Part shown: positions 6,815 to 13,063 of the stretch, piece by piece
Numbering within the stretch: the first letter of the stretch is position 1
Layout of the letters: the number at the start of each line of letters is the position of its first letter
Source of the DNA: Fimadaptatus sp963928645
GTDB lineage: Bacteria; Bacillota; Clostridia; Christensenellales; Aristaeellaceae
Assembly (NCBI GenBank): GCA_963928645.1
Contig: CAWVGT010000247.1
Location: forward strand, 1-15,665
Length of the DNA stretch: 15,665 nucleotides
Reading direction: 5' to 3'
Program-made: the position numbers and the translations under genes
The notes under the pieces: generated by a model
What the model was told of the DNA's origin: nothing
Databases searched by the model: none
What the model saw: the letters and a program-made list of their open reading frames with translations, nothing else

Positions 6815-7061
6815 ATGCCCCCAGAATTGCACAGTGTGGGAAACTTGATTTTAACGGATATTTTAATCGTGCGCAACTGAATATTCGCGGAAATGACGCT
6901 TGCAGTAAGGTATAATAACGCCGATGGATATTGTGCGCACAGGCGCGCGCGGGCCATGAATCCGCCCGGCGCGGCTATATGGCTCAAATGCGGCGCAAGT
7001 GGTGCGCAAAACTGCATTTTCGACGCGCGCGTTAATTCAGTGTAGAACTATTTTAGCGGCG
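6815..7061. other. Gene-free stretch between lipoprotein and Fur-family gene
   Basis: No coding frame is supported. It contains a TATAAT (6911-6916) without a good -35, a perfect 10-base palindrome TGTGCGCACA (6932-6941), and a partly self-complementary segment around 6953-6983. TGCGCAACTGAATATTCG at 6870-6887 resembles an internal segment of array B (14 of 18 positions), and GTGCGCAAAAC at 7000-7010 matches another array B unit, so part of this gap may be decayed repeat sequence. Confidence 0.4.
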
Positions 7062-7090
7062 TTGAAGATTTAATATTCATCGTGCATAAT
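7062..7090 (+). promoter_or_regulatory. Predicted promoter of the Fur-family gene
   Basis: TTGAAG (7062-7067), 17-base spacer, CATAAT (7085-7090); start near 7097. A stem-forming segment (GGCCAGC near 7098 with GCTGGC near 7127) falls in the leader. No recognisable Fur, Zur or PerR box was found over the promoter. Confidence 0.5.
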
Positions 7091-7185
7091 GTTGGAAGTG
7101 GCCAGCTTACGCCCGCGATGCGGCGGCTGGCGGTACCCGGCGACTTGAGCGCCTTGATCGACTAAGCACCAAAGGAAGTGTCATC

Positions 7186-7638
7186 GTGAATAAAAATACT
7201 TCAACCGCACCCGCGCAAAGGCAAACGCGCCAAAAGCGCATACTCTGGGGCCTGCTGGTGAGCGCGAATACTCCGATGAGCGCCGAGCAGCTGCTCAAAA
7301 GCGCGCGTCAGGCCTGCCCCACTATGGCCCTGACGACCGTGTACCGCAACCTGGAACAGCTCATGGCCCAGGAGACCGTGCAGCGCATAATGTACCCGGA
7401 CGGCACCGCGCGCTATGAGGCGGTGCAGGCGGTGCATCACCACTACCTGATCTGCCTCGAATGCAAAAAGAGCATACAGCTGCCGACCTGCCCGGTCAAC
7501 CAGCTCGAGGAGTCGATAGTGGCGGAGACCGGCTATGAAATCACCTCGCACAACCTGGAGCTGTTCGGCTACTGCCCGGCGTGCCAGCAGCTGCGCAAGC
7601 AGCGCCAGCAGCAGAGCGCGCTCACCGGCAACGGCTGA
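7186..7638 (+). CDS. Fur-family metal-responsive transcriptional regulator
   Basis: 150 residues from GTG 7186, with AAGGAAG nine bases or so upstream. N-terminal winged helix includes PTMALTTVYRNLEQL (45-59), the family's DNA-recognition helix. The dimerisation half has HHHYLICLEC (84-93) and LFGYCPAC (126-133), giving the two CxxC pairs (C90/C93 and C130/C133) of the structural zinc site; H84-H86 and H122 are candidate regulatory metal ligands. Fur, Zur and PerR cannot be told apart safely here, since no target genes or clear operator are in the window. An extra N-terminal tail of about 12 Thr/Gln/Ala-rich residues is typical variation. Confidence 0.88.
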   Translation: MNKNTSTAPAQRQTRQKRILWGLLVSANTPMSAEQLLKSARQACPTMALTTVYRNLEQLMAQETVQRIMYPDGTARYEAVQAVHHHYLICLECKKSIQLPTCPVNQLEESIVAETGYEITSHNLELFGYCPACQQLRKQRQQQSALTGNG

Positions 7639-7658
7639 GAGGCCGGCATTTGAGGCGC

Positions 7659-7713
7659 AAAAAGCCCCGCCCGCGCATCGCTCATGTGGAGATGCGCGGG
7701 CGGGGCGCCTTTG
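7659..7713. terminator. Bidirectional terminator between the Fur-family and stalk-domain genes
   Basis: Perfect 16-bp GC-rich stem (7664-7679 with 7691-7706) and 11-base loop. The reverse strand has five U after the stem (A-run at 7659-7663); the forward strand has GCCUUUG. It lies between two convergent genes, 21 bases from each stop or close to it, and probably serves both. Confidence 0.85.
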
Positions 7714-7734
7714 TCCAGTTCAACTCGCCTCAAC

Positions 7735-8223
7735 TCAATAGGACATGGAGCTCATGTCCAGCGTCTGCGTGGCCTCGTCCATCGTGAACGTCACGCACAT
7801 GCCGGTCTCGAAGAACTCGGTGGGCAGGTAGGGCTCGCCGTCCACCAGCGTCATCGACTGCTTGAGTGGCAGCAGTATCTGGTCTTTGGATACGGCCACC
7901 GCAGTGGGTTGGCCGTCCTCGATCGAATAGGCTACCATCAGCTCGAACGTGGCGGCGTCGCCGCTGTCCTGGCCGGGCGTCAGCGTGTACACCACCCGGC
8001 ATACGTCGCCCTCGCTCAGCTCGCTCCGGTCGACCGAATAGCCCAGCGCTTCGGCCACCGGCAACAGATCCAGGCACAGCGCGCCGTCCGAGTTGTAGCA
8101 CGCGTCCGCGTCGACTTCGCTGCCGTTTACCGTCAGCTTGTAATCCACGGCGCTATTCGCTCCGGCCGGCAGCGCCGCGCACAGGCACAGCGCCAATAGC
8201 AGTATGCAAATCAGTTTTTTCAT
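7735..8223 (-). CDS. Secreted copper amine oxidase N-terminal-like (stalk domain) protein
   Basis: 162 residues. A signal peptide (MKKLICILLLALCLCAALPAGA, cleavage expected after A22 to A24) leads into YKLTVNGSEVDADACYNSDGALCLDLLPVAEALGYSVD, which has the VNG...G..L..L..VAEALGY layout of the copper amine oxidase N-like domain. This domain is common in clostridial surface proteins and does not imply copper binding. A second half contains LLPLKQSMTLVDGEPYLPTEFFET, a degenerate repeat of the same motif. It is short, with no anchor or enzymatic domain, so likely an exported binding or structural protein. GGAGG lies 11 bases upstream of the start, next to a predicted structured leader. Confidence 0.75.
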   Translation of the reverse strand: MKKLICILLLALCLCAALPAGANSAVDYKLTVNGSEVDADACYNSDGALCLDLLPVAEALGYSVDRSELSEGDVCRVVYTLTPGQDSGDAATFELMVAYSIEDGQPTAVAVSKDQILLPLKQSMTLVDGEPYLPTEFFETGMCVTFTMDEATQTLDMSSMSY

Positions 8224-8228
8224 TTTGG

Positions 8229-8328
8229 TTATCGCCTCCGCGAACAGACTGAATTACCTGGCTCTAACGGGGACGGGTCGCACCCCGGATCCCAACCTAT
8301 GCCTATTGGACGCGCGTCGCCGCGATAA
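8229..8328 (-). ncRNA. Possible structured 5' leader (riboswitch-like), class not identified
   Basis: On the reverse strand a 7-bp closing stem pairs UUAUCGC (8328 to 8322) with GCGAUAA (8235 to 8229). Inside are a CGGGG/CCCCG hairpin (8268-8287), a CCAA/UUGG pair (8292-8309) and a perfect GACGCGCGTC palindrome (8309-8318). The 3' arm of the closing stem begins at the last base of the GGAGG site and covers the spacer to the ATG, so its formation could block translation. I could not match it to a known riboswitch consensus. Confidence 0.35.
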
Positions 8329-8427
8329 GGTTCCCTTTGTGAGCGAAAAAATGTAAAAAAAGCCTGGGTTTTGCCACAGCCGGGCGCGGCGCGTTTGTTA
8401 AAAAACGCACTGCGCGCGCAGGGGGCG

Positions 8428-8456
8428 TTGACAAATCATGGGGCGCGGCATATAAT
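8428..8456 (+). promoter_or_regulatory. Consensus sigma-A promoter of the cysE-cysS operon
   Basis: TTGACA (8428-8433), 17-base spacer, TATAAT (8451-8456): both boxes perfect. Start near 8463. A strong constitutive promoter fits control exerted afterwards by the T-box leader. Confidence 0.9.
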
Positions 8457-8462
8457 AATCAA

Positions 8463-8732
8463 TTGAAAGGCCGTGAACGGGAAAGTAAGCGGGGCATGCG
8501 GCCCGAAAGAGAGCGGCGGTCGCCGGCTGAGAGCCGCCGCAGGGAGGCGCCCTGCCCAAGTGCACCCGGGAGCCGTCGCGCTCAACCCCCAGGCGGGGTA
8601 CAGGCGCGGCCGGTGAACACCGTTATATGTGCGAAGGCTGATCGGCCTTCAGTGAGATGAGCAGTTGTCTGCTCGAATCAGAGTGGAACCGCGGGTCGCC
8701 GCCTCTGTAACAGAGGCGACGGCCCGCTTTTT
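8463..8732 (+). ncRNA. T-box leader sensing uncharged tRNA-Cys
   Basis: The T-box sequence TGGAACCGCGG is at 8684-8694. Its variable base is A, which pairs with a U discriminator base, as found in bacterial tRNA-Cys. Stem I features include AGTA (8484-8487), AGAGAG (8508-8513) and the distal GCTGAGAGC-like stretch near 8526-8534. A TGC cysteine codon at 8561-8563, in CAAGTGCACC before GGGAGCC, is the likely specifier; a second TGC (8630-8632) is less well placed. Hairpins at 8633-8650 and 8659-8674 precede the antiterminator region. Uncharged tRNA-Cys would favour antitermination and expression of cysE and cysS. Confidence 0.92.
8691..8732 (+). terminator. T-box regulated terminator
   Basis: 17-bp stem with two G-U pairs (8691-8707 with 8711-8727), three-base loop, then TTTTT. 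The 5' arm overlaps the CCGCGG part of the T-box sequence, so antiterminator and terminator are mutually exclusive. Confidence 0.92.
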
Positions 8733-8753
8733 ATCCGCGTGGGGAGGAATCGT

Positions 8754-9467
8754 ATGTTTAGGCAGCTCAGGGACGACATATCCGCGGTGCTCACGCGCGA
8801 CCCGGCGGCGCGCTCGGCACTGGAGGTAATGCTGTGCTATCCGGGGTTCAGGGCGGTCAGGCGGCACCGGCGCGCGCATTGGCTGTGGCGGCACGACATG
8901 AAGCTGCTGGCGCGCATGGTCAGCCAGCGCACGCGCAAAAAGACCGGCATAGAGATACACCCCGGCGCGCGCATAGGCGCGCGGCTGTTCATAGACCACG
9001 GCATGGGCGTGGTGATAGGCGAGACCACCGAGATAGGCGACGACGTGACGCTGTACCAGGACGTGACGCTGGGCGGCACCGGCAAGGAGACTGGCAAGCG
9101 CCACCCCACGCTGGGCAACCGGGTCATGGTGGGCGCGGGCGCCAAGGTGCTGGGGTCGCTGACGATAGGCGACGGCGCCAAGATAGGCGCGGGCTCGATA
9201 GTGCTCAAGGACGTGCCTGCGGGCGCGACCGTGGTGGGCAACCCGGGCCGCGTCGTGGCGTCCAAGGCCGGGCGCACGCCGTCCGACATGGACCAGATAC
9301 ACCTGCCCGACCCGGTCATGGAGCAGTTGCAGGCGCTGCGCGGCGAGCTGGATCGCGCCGACAAGCGCATAGCGCGCATAATAGAGCGCGGCGCGTGCGA
9401 GCGCTGCGGCGCGCCCGGGCAGGATTGCCCGATAAGAGAGCTAAAAGCATCAGGAGAGGATGAGTGA
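8754..9467 (+). CDS. cysE: Serine O-acetyltransferase
   Basis: 237 residues from ATG 8754, with GGGGAGG at 8741-8747. It transfers acetyl from acetyl-CoA to L-serine, the first step of cysteine synthesis. The N-terminal helical domain is short, as in Gram-positive forms; residues about 64-165 form left-handed parallel beta-helix hexapeptide repeats (GIEIHPGARIGARLFIDHG, VVIGETTEIGDD, KIGAGSIVLKDVPAG). The catalytic D81-H82 pair is in IDHGMG, and GGTGKETGKRHPTLGN (107-122) is the conserved CoA-side loop. The C-terminus carries an extra Cys cluster, C215-x2-C218-x6-C225, after the helix, which is not part of the usual core. It stops six bases before cysS; both are under the T-box. Confidence 0.95.
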   Translation: MFRQLRDDISAVLTRDPAARSALEVMLCYPGFRAVRRHRRAHWLWRHDMKLLARMVSQRTRKKTGIEIHPGARIGARLFIDHGMGVVIGETTEIGDDVTLYQDVTLGGTGKETGKRHPTLGNRVMVGAGAKVLGSLTIGDGAKIGAGSIVLKDVPAGATVVGNPGRVVASKAGRTPSDMDQIHLPDPVMEQLQALRGELDRADKRIARIIERGACERCGAPGQDCPIRELKASGEDE

Positions 9468-9473
9468 TAATAT

Positions 9474-10868
9474 ATGAAGATCTACAACTCGCAGACCCGG
9501 CGCAAGGAGGAGTTTGTGCCGATAGAGCCCGGCAAGGCGCGCATTTACTCGTGCGGGCCGACAGTGTACAACTACTTTCACATAGGCAACGCGCGCCCAT
9601 TCATAATGTTCGACATACTCCGGCGCTATCTGGAGTACCGCGGTTATGAGGTCACGTTCGTGCAGAACTTCACCGACATAGACGACAAGATGATAAAGCG
9701 CGCCAACGAGGAGGGCATAACGGTCGAGCAGCTGGGCGACCGCTTTATCGAGGAGTACTTCAAGGACGCCGACGCACTGGGCATACGCCGTGCCACGGTG
9801 CAGCCGCGCGCCACGCGCCACATAGGCGAGATAATCGGCCTGATACGCAAGCTCGAGAAGAAGGGCCTGGCGTATGAGGTCAACGGCGACGTGTACTTCG
9901 ACACGCAGGCATACCCGGATTACGGCAAGCTGTCCGGCCAGAACCTGGAGGATCTGGAGGCGGGCGCGCGCATAGACGTAGACGACAGCAAGCGCCATCC
10001 TATGGACTTTGCGCTGTGGAAGGCGCAGAAGCCCGGCGAGCCGGCGTGGAAGAGCCCCTGGGGCATGGGCCGGCCGGGCTGGCATATCGAGTGCTCGGCG
10101 ATGAGCATGAAGTACCTGGGCGAGACGATCGATATCCACTGCGGCGGCAAGGACCTGCTGTTCCCGCACCACGAGAACGAGGTCGCCCAGTCCGAGGGCG
10201 CGACCGGCAAGCCGTTTGCGCACTACTGGATGCACAACGGCCACATAAACGTCGACAACCAGAAGATGTCCAAGTCGCTGGGCAACTTCTTCACCGTGCG
10301 CGACATATCCAAGGAGTTCGACCTCGAGGCGGTCAGGATGTTCATGGTGTCGGCGCAGTACCGCTCGCCGGTCAACTTCTCAAAGGAGATGATAGAGCAG
10401 GCGCGCGCGGCGCTGGAGCGCATGTATACGGCGCGCGACAACTGGCTGTTCCTGATGGATCACGCGCCCGAGCGCGAGCTGAACGCGGACGAAGCGGCGC
10501 TTCTGGAGCGCGCGCGCGGCGCGGTGGAGCGCTTTGACGAGGCCATGGACGACGATCTGAACACCGCCGACGCGGTGGGCGTGATATTCGAGCTGGTCAA
10601 GGACGGCAACACTGCGCTGAACGCCGACAGCGCGCGCGCCGCGATAAAGGGCCTGCTGGATACGCTCAAGGAGCTGACCGGCGTGCTGGGCATAATGTCG
10701 CGCGAGAGCGACGCGGTGCCCGAGGACATAAAGGCGCTGGTCGAGCAGCGCGTGCAGGCGCGCGCCGCCAAGAACTGGGCCGAGTCCGACCGGCTGCGCG
10801 ACCAGATAACCGCGCGCGGGTTCGTGCTCGAGGACACGCCGCAGGGGCCCAAGGTGCGCCGCGCGTGA
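9474..10868 (+). CDS. cysS: Cysteinyl-tRNA synthetase
   Basis: 464 residues, the normal length for this class I synthetase, which charges tRNA-Cys. It has the HIGH-type motif HIGN at 36-39, KMSKS at 264-268, and the zinc ligands that give cysteine selectivity: C27 (in SCGPTVYN), C207 (in WHIECSAM), H232 and E236 (in PHHENE). The C-terminal helical domain ends in a short basic tail. It begins six bases after the cysE stop; AGGAGAGG at 9452-9459, inside cysE, is 14 bases upstream, a long spacing that suggests translational coupling. Pairing with cysE under one T-box matches the known cysES arrangement in Firmicutes. Array B begins 21 bases after the stop. Confidence 0.97.
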   Translation: MKIYNSQTRRKEEFVPIEPGKARIYSCGPTVYNYFHIGNARPFIMFDILRRYLEYRGYEVTFVQNFTDIDDKMIKRANEEGITVEQLGDRFIEEYFKDADALGIRRATVQPRATRHIGEIIGLIRKLEKKGLAYEVNGDVYFDTQAYPDYGKLSGQNLEDLEAGARIDVDDSKRHPMDFALWKAQKPGEPAWKSPWGMGRPGWHIECSAMSMKYLGETIDIHCGGKDLLFPHHENEVAQSEGATGKPFAHYWMHNGHINVDNQKMSKSLGNFFTVRDISKEFDLEAVRMFMVSAQYRSPVNFSKEMIEQARAALERMYTARDNWLFLMDHAPERELNADEAALLERARGAVERFDEAMDDDLNTADAVGVIFELVKDGNTALNADSARAAIKGLLDTLKELTGVLGIMSRESDAVPEDIKALVEQRVQARAAKNWAESDRLRDQITARGFVLEDTPQGPKVRRA

Positions 10869-10889
10869 GCGCGGATCGGGCGAATATAT

Positions 10890-10925
10890 GCAGCGCGGAG
10901 TGGGCGGCGGGCCCATTTCGCGCGT
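10890..10925. terminator. First array B hairpin, possible cysS terminator
   Basis: About 13-bp stem with G-U pairs (GCGCGGAGTGGGC with GCCCATTTCGCGC), 21 bases or so after the cysS stop. It is GC-rich but lacks a U-tract, so termination is only inferred from position. Confidence 0.4.
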
Positions 10926-11957
10926 TGGGTTGTCGATAAAATGAACCGCGCATGGGTGACAAGTTTGCGAGCTTACCTGTATAGAACATGGGTCAGTGCC
11001 GCGTGCTAAGATGCAAATTGCAACGCCGTCTGTGCGCAAAACGATATTTGATTTGAATGGAACACGTTGTCGGCAGCGGCGGCTTTATAGACGAAATGGA
11101 ACGCGGAGTGGGTAATTAGGCCCATTCCGCGCTTTAGTTTATCAGCAAAATGAACTACGCATGGGCGGAAAGTTGGGCGCTTCCCAGTACAGATTGCGGG
11201 TCGAGTTGCGTACAAACAAGGCAAATCGCAGCGCTGTTCATGCGCAATACGATATTCGATTTGGATGAAACACGTTGCTGGCAGTGGCGGCTTTGGCGAC
11301 GAACTGGAACGCAGGGTAGGTGATTGTGCCCATTCAGCGCTTTGGTTTATCAGCAAAAATGAACCGCGCATAGGCGACGAGTTTGGGCGCTTCTCTGTAC
11401 AGATCGCGAGTCGAGCCGCGTGCAAACATCGCAAATCGCGACGCTGTCCATGCGCAATACGATATACGATTTGGATGAAACACGTTGCCGGCAGCTGCGG
11501 CATTGTCGACGAAATGGAACGCGGGGTGGGTGATTGTGCCCATTCCGCTTTTGGCTAATCAGCAAAAATGAACCGCGCATAGGCGACGAGTTTGGGCGCT
11601 TCTCTGTACAGATCGCGAGTCGAGCCGCGTGCAATCATAGCAAATCGCGACGCTGTCCATGCGCAATACGATATTCGATTTGAATGAAACACGTTGCCGG
11701 CAGCTGCGGCATTGTCGACAAAATGGAACGCGGGTGGGTAACTGTGCCCATTCCGCGCTTTTTATAGGCAAAGCAATCGGTGTTCCAGCGCCAAGTTCAG
11801 TGCGCTTATATTTATTAAGCGCAGTTCTGCGCCGCGCACAAAGCCGAAATCACTACGCCGCCCATGCGCAAACAAGATATGGAATCCGAATAAATCGCAT
11901 CTCATCAGCTCAATCAACGCTCAAAACGCGGAGCAGGCGACAAACCCACTCCGCGTT
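10890..11957. repeat. Array B: tandem array of about 209-bp hairpin-plus-linker units
   Basis: Units begin at 10890, 11098, 11306, 11516 and 11725, with a last lone hairpin at 11923: lengths 208, 208, 210, 209 and about 198. Each opens with a hairpin of about 38 bases (GGAACGCGG...GGG, short loop, CCCATTCCGCG) with G-U pairs, then a linker of about 170 bases containing TGCGCAATACGATATTCG, CACGTTGCCGGCAGC and TTGTCGACAAAATGG just before the next hairpin. Units 3 and 4 are about 95 percent alike by eye; the first and last are more diverged. No coding capacity is credible: frames are shared by chance across repeats. It fills the gap between convergent cysS and marR. Confidence 0.92.
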
Positions 11958-11960
11958 AAG
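11923..11960. terminator. Last array B hairpin, possible marR terminator
   Basis: Stem AACGCGGAG (11925-11933) with CTCCGCGTT (11949-11957). It lies 66 bases beyond the marR stop on the marR transcript. No clear U-tract on that strand. Confidence 0.35.
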
Positions 11961-12022
11961 CAAATGCCAACCGGCGCAACTGCATCGCCGCATGCCGCAC
12001 CGCGCGTACTGCGGCGCTTGAG

Positions 12023-12505
12023 CTATTCATTCGGCCCGCCGTGGCCCTCATCGCTGCGCGTGGTGGGCATGGCGTCGAGTATGTCGTTTATCGTCGTCAG
12101 CGCGGCCAGATAGCGCCTGAGGCTGGGTTCGTCGAGCTGCCCCAGCACCTCGGTCAGCGCATCGTCCATCGTCGCGTGCAGCTCGACCAGCTTTGCGCGC
12201 GCCGCGTCGGTGGCCTCTATCCACACCGCGCGCCGGTCCTCAGGCAGCCGCACCCTCACTATCAGCCCGCGCTGCTCGAGCTGGTTCAACAGGCGCGTGA
12301 TCTGCTGCTTGTGCATGAGCGCGCGCGCCCCCAGCTCGCCCGCCTGTATGCGCTGGCTGTCCGCGATTATCCGAAGCAGCAGGTATTGGGCCTCGCTGAG
12401 CTCACCGGAGCAGGCGGCCTTTATGCGGCGCGAGATCTTCTCGCTGTACAGCCCGTAGTTCACCGCGAGCTGTCGACCCAGCTCCCGGGTCAGCTGTTCG
12501 TTCAT
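12023..12505 (-). CDS. MarR-family transcriptional regulator
   Basis: 160 residues. The start at 12505 (MNEQLTREL) is chosen because AGGAGGGG lies six bases upstream at 12512-12519; the open frame reaches 12664 but the extra part is not protein-like. The winged helix shows LSEAQYLLLRIIADS, then ELGARALMHKQQITRLLNQLEQRGL (57-81) with the recognition helix, and the wing PEDRRAVWIEAT (88-99), where the D-R pair is the MarR hallmark. Helices at both ends would form the dimer. It is divergent from a small HEAT-repeat gene and is probably the protein that binds the palindromes at 12598-12638. The inducing ligand is unknown. Confidence 0.9.
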   Translation of the reverse strand: MNEQLTRELGRQLAVNYGLYSEKISRRIKAACSGELSEAQYLLLRIIADSQRIQAGELGARALMHKQQITRLLNQLEQRGLIVRVRLPEDRRAVWIEATDAARAKLVELHATMDDALTEVLGQLDEPSLRRYLAALTTINDILDAMPTTRSDEGHGGPNE

Positions 12506-12565
12506 CGATAACCCCTCCTGAATTAAGACAAAATTGTGAAACATGTCGAAGCCGCCAAAAAGCCC

Positions 12566-12593
12566 TTGACTTGAATGGGGGACATGGTATAAT
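12566..12593 (+). promoter_or_regulatory. Promoter of the HEAT-repeat gene
   Basis: TTGACT (12566-12571), 16-base spacer, perfect TATAAT (12588-12593). Start near 12600, so the leader is about 100 bases long and begins inside the predicted operator. Confidence 0.8.
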
Positions 12594-12597
12594 GAAA

Positions 12598-12638
12598 GTA
12601 AACAAGTGTTTACTGTAAACGGACGTTGAAGGTAAACC
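12598..12638. promoter_or_regulatory. Palindromic operator cluster, probable MarR binding sites
   Basis: GTAAACA-AG-TGTTTAC (12598-12613) is a perfect 16-base palindrome. It shares its right half with a second one, GTTTAC-T-GTAAAC (12608-12620). A further GGTAAACC half-site is at 12631-12638. The cluster spans the predicted start of the HEAT gene transcript, a position suited to repression by the neighbouring MarR protein. Confidence 0.7.
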
Positions 12639-12698
12639 AGTATACATCTACATGATAGTATCAATTTATCGATCTGTCAAGTTCGGGAGGTGTACAAC

Positions 12699-13037
12699 AT
12701 GTTCGGAAACAAGCTGGACAAGATAAGCAAGCTGGCGGCCAAGCGCGACGCGGGCAAGCTGGCGGGATTCGTGGGGGATAGCAAGCCGGAGGTGCGCCTG
12801 GCGGCGATAGACGCGCTGGGCAAGTGCGAGGGCGACGACGCGTTCAACGCGCTGGTGCCGCTGATACACCACGCCGAGCGCGACGTGCGTATACATACCG
12901 CGGGCGCGCTGAGCGAGCTCAAGCAGCCGCGCGCGCGGCCGTTCCTGGAGCACCAGCTGGCGCAGGAGAAGGACGCGCAGGTCATAAAGGCGATAGATGA
13001 GGCGCTCTCCCGCATAAAGAGCGACGACAACGCATAA
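12699..13037 (+). CDS. Small HEAT-repeat protein
   Basis: 112 residues. The start at ATG 12699 follows GGGAGG (12685-12690) by eight bases; an upstream in-frame GTG overlaps that site. After a basic N-terminus (MFGNKLDKISKLAAKRD), residues about 20-107 form roughly three helix-pair repeats of the HEAT/PBS-lyase type: KPEVRLAAIDALGKCEGDDAFNAL, RDVRIHTAGALSELKQPRARPFL and AQVIKAIDEALSRI, each with the buried V/I-x-x-A-x-x-A-L spacing. Such small proteins are usually protein-binding scaffolds; no catalytic motif is seen. It is divergent from marR with a strong promoter under a palindromic operator, so it is probably the regulated target. It converges with rnhA, 26 bases between stops. Confidence 0.8.
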   Translation: MFGNKLDKISKLAAKRDAGKLAGFVGDSKPEVRLAAIDALGKCEGDDAFNALVPLIHHAERDVRIHTAGALSELKQPRARPFLEHQLAQEKDAQVIKAIDEALSRIKSDDNA

Positions 13038-13063
13038 GGCCCGGCGCGGCGCGCGATCCAGCT

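Noticed and set aside
8341..8400. Terminator at the A-rich stretch before the T-box promoter
   Set aside because: The candidate arms (GGCTGTGG and CCCAGGC) do not pair well; only a small GCGTTT/AAACGC stem is present nearby.
11006..11771. Several open frames of 70-165 codons within array B
   Set aside because: They arise because the repeat period keeps short frames open. The translated products repeat with the array, carry no domain, and starts lack ribosome binding sites.
10890..11957. CRISPR array
   Set aside because: Units are about 209 bases with conserved linkers; CRISPR needs short 23-50 base repeats with unique spacers, and no cas gene is present.
12506..12664. N-terminal extension of the MarR protein up to 12664
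   Set aside because: The extra residues do not look like a MarR N-terminus, the region holds the promoter and operator of the divergent gene, and an excellent ribosome binding site precedes the ATG at 12505.
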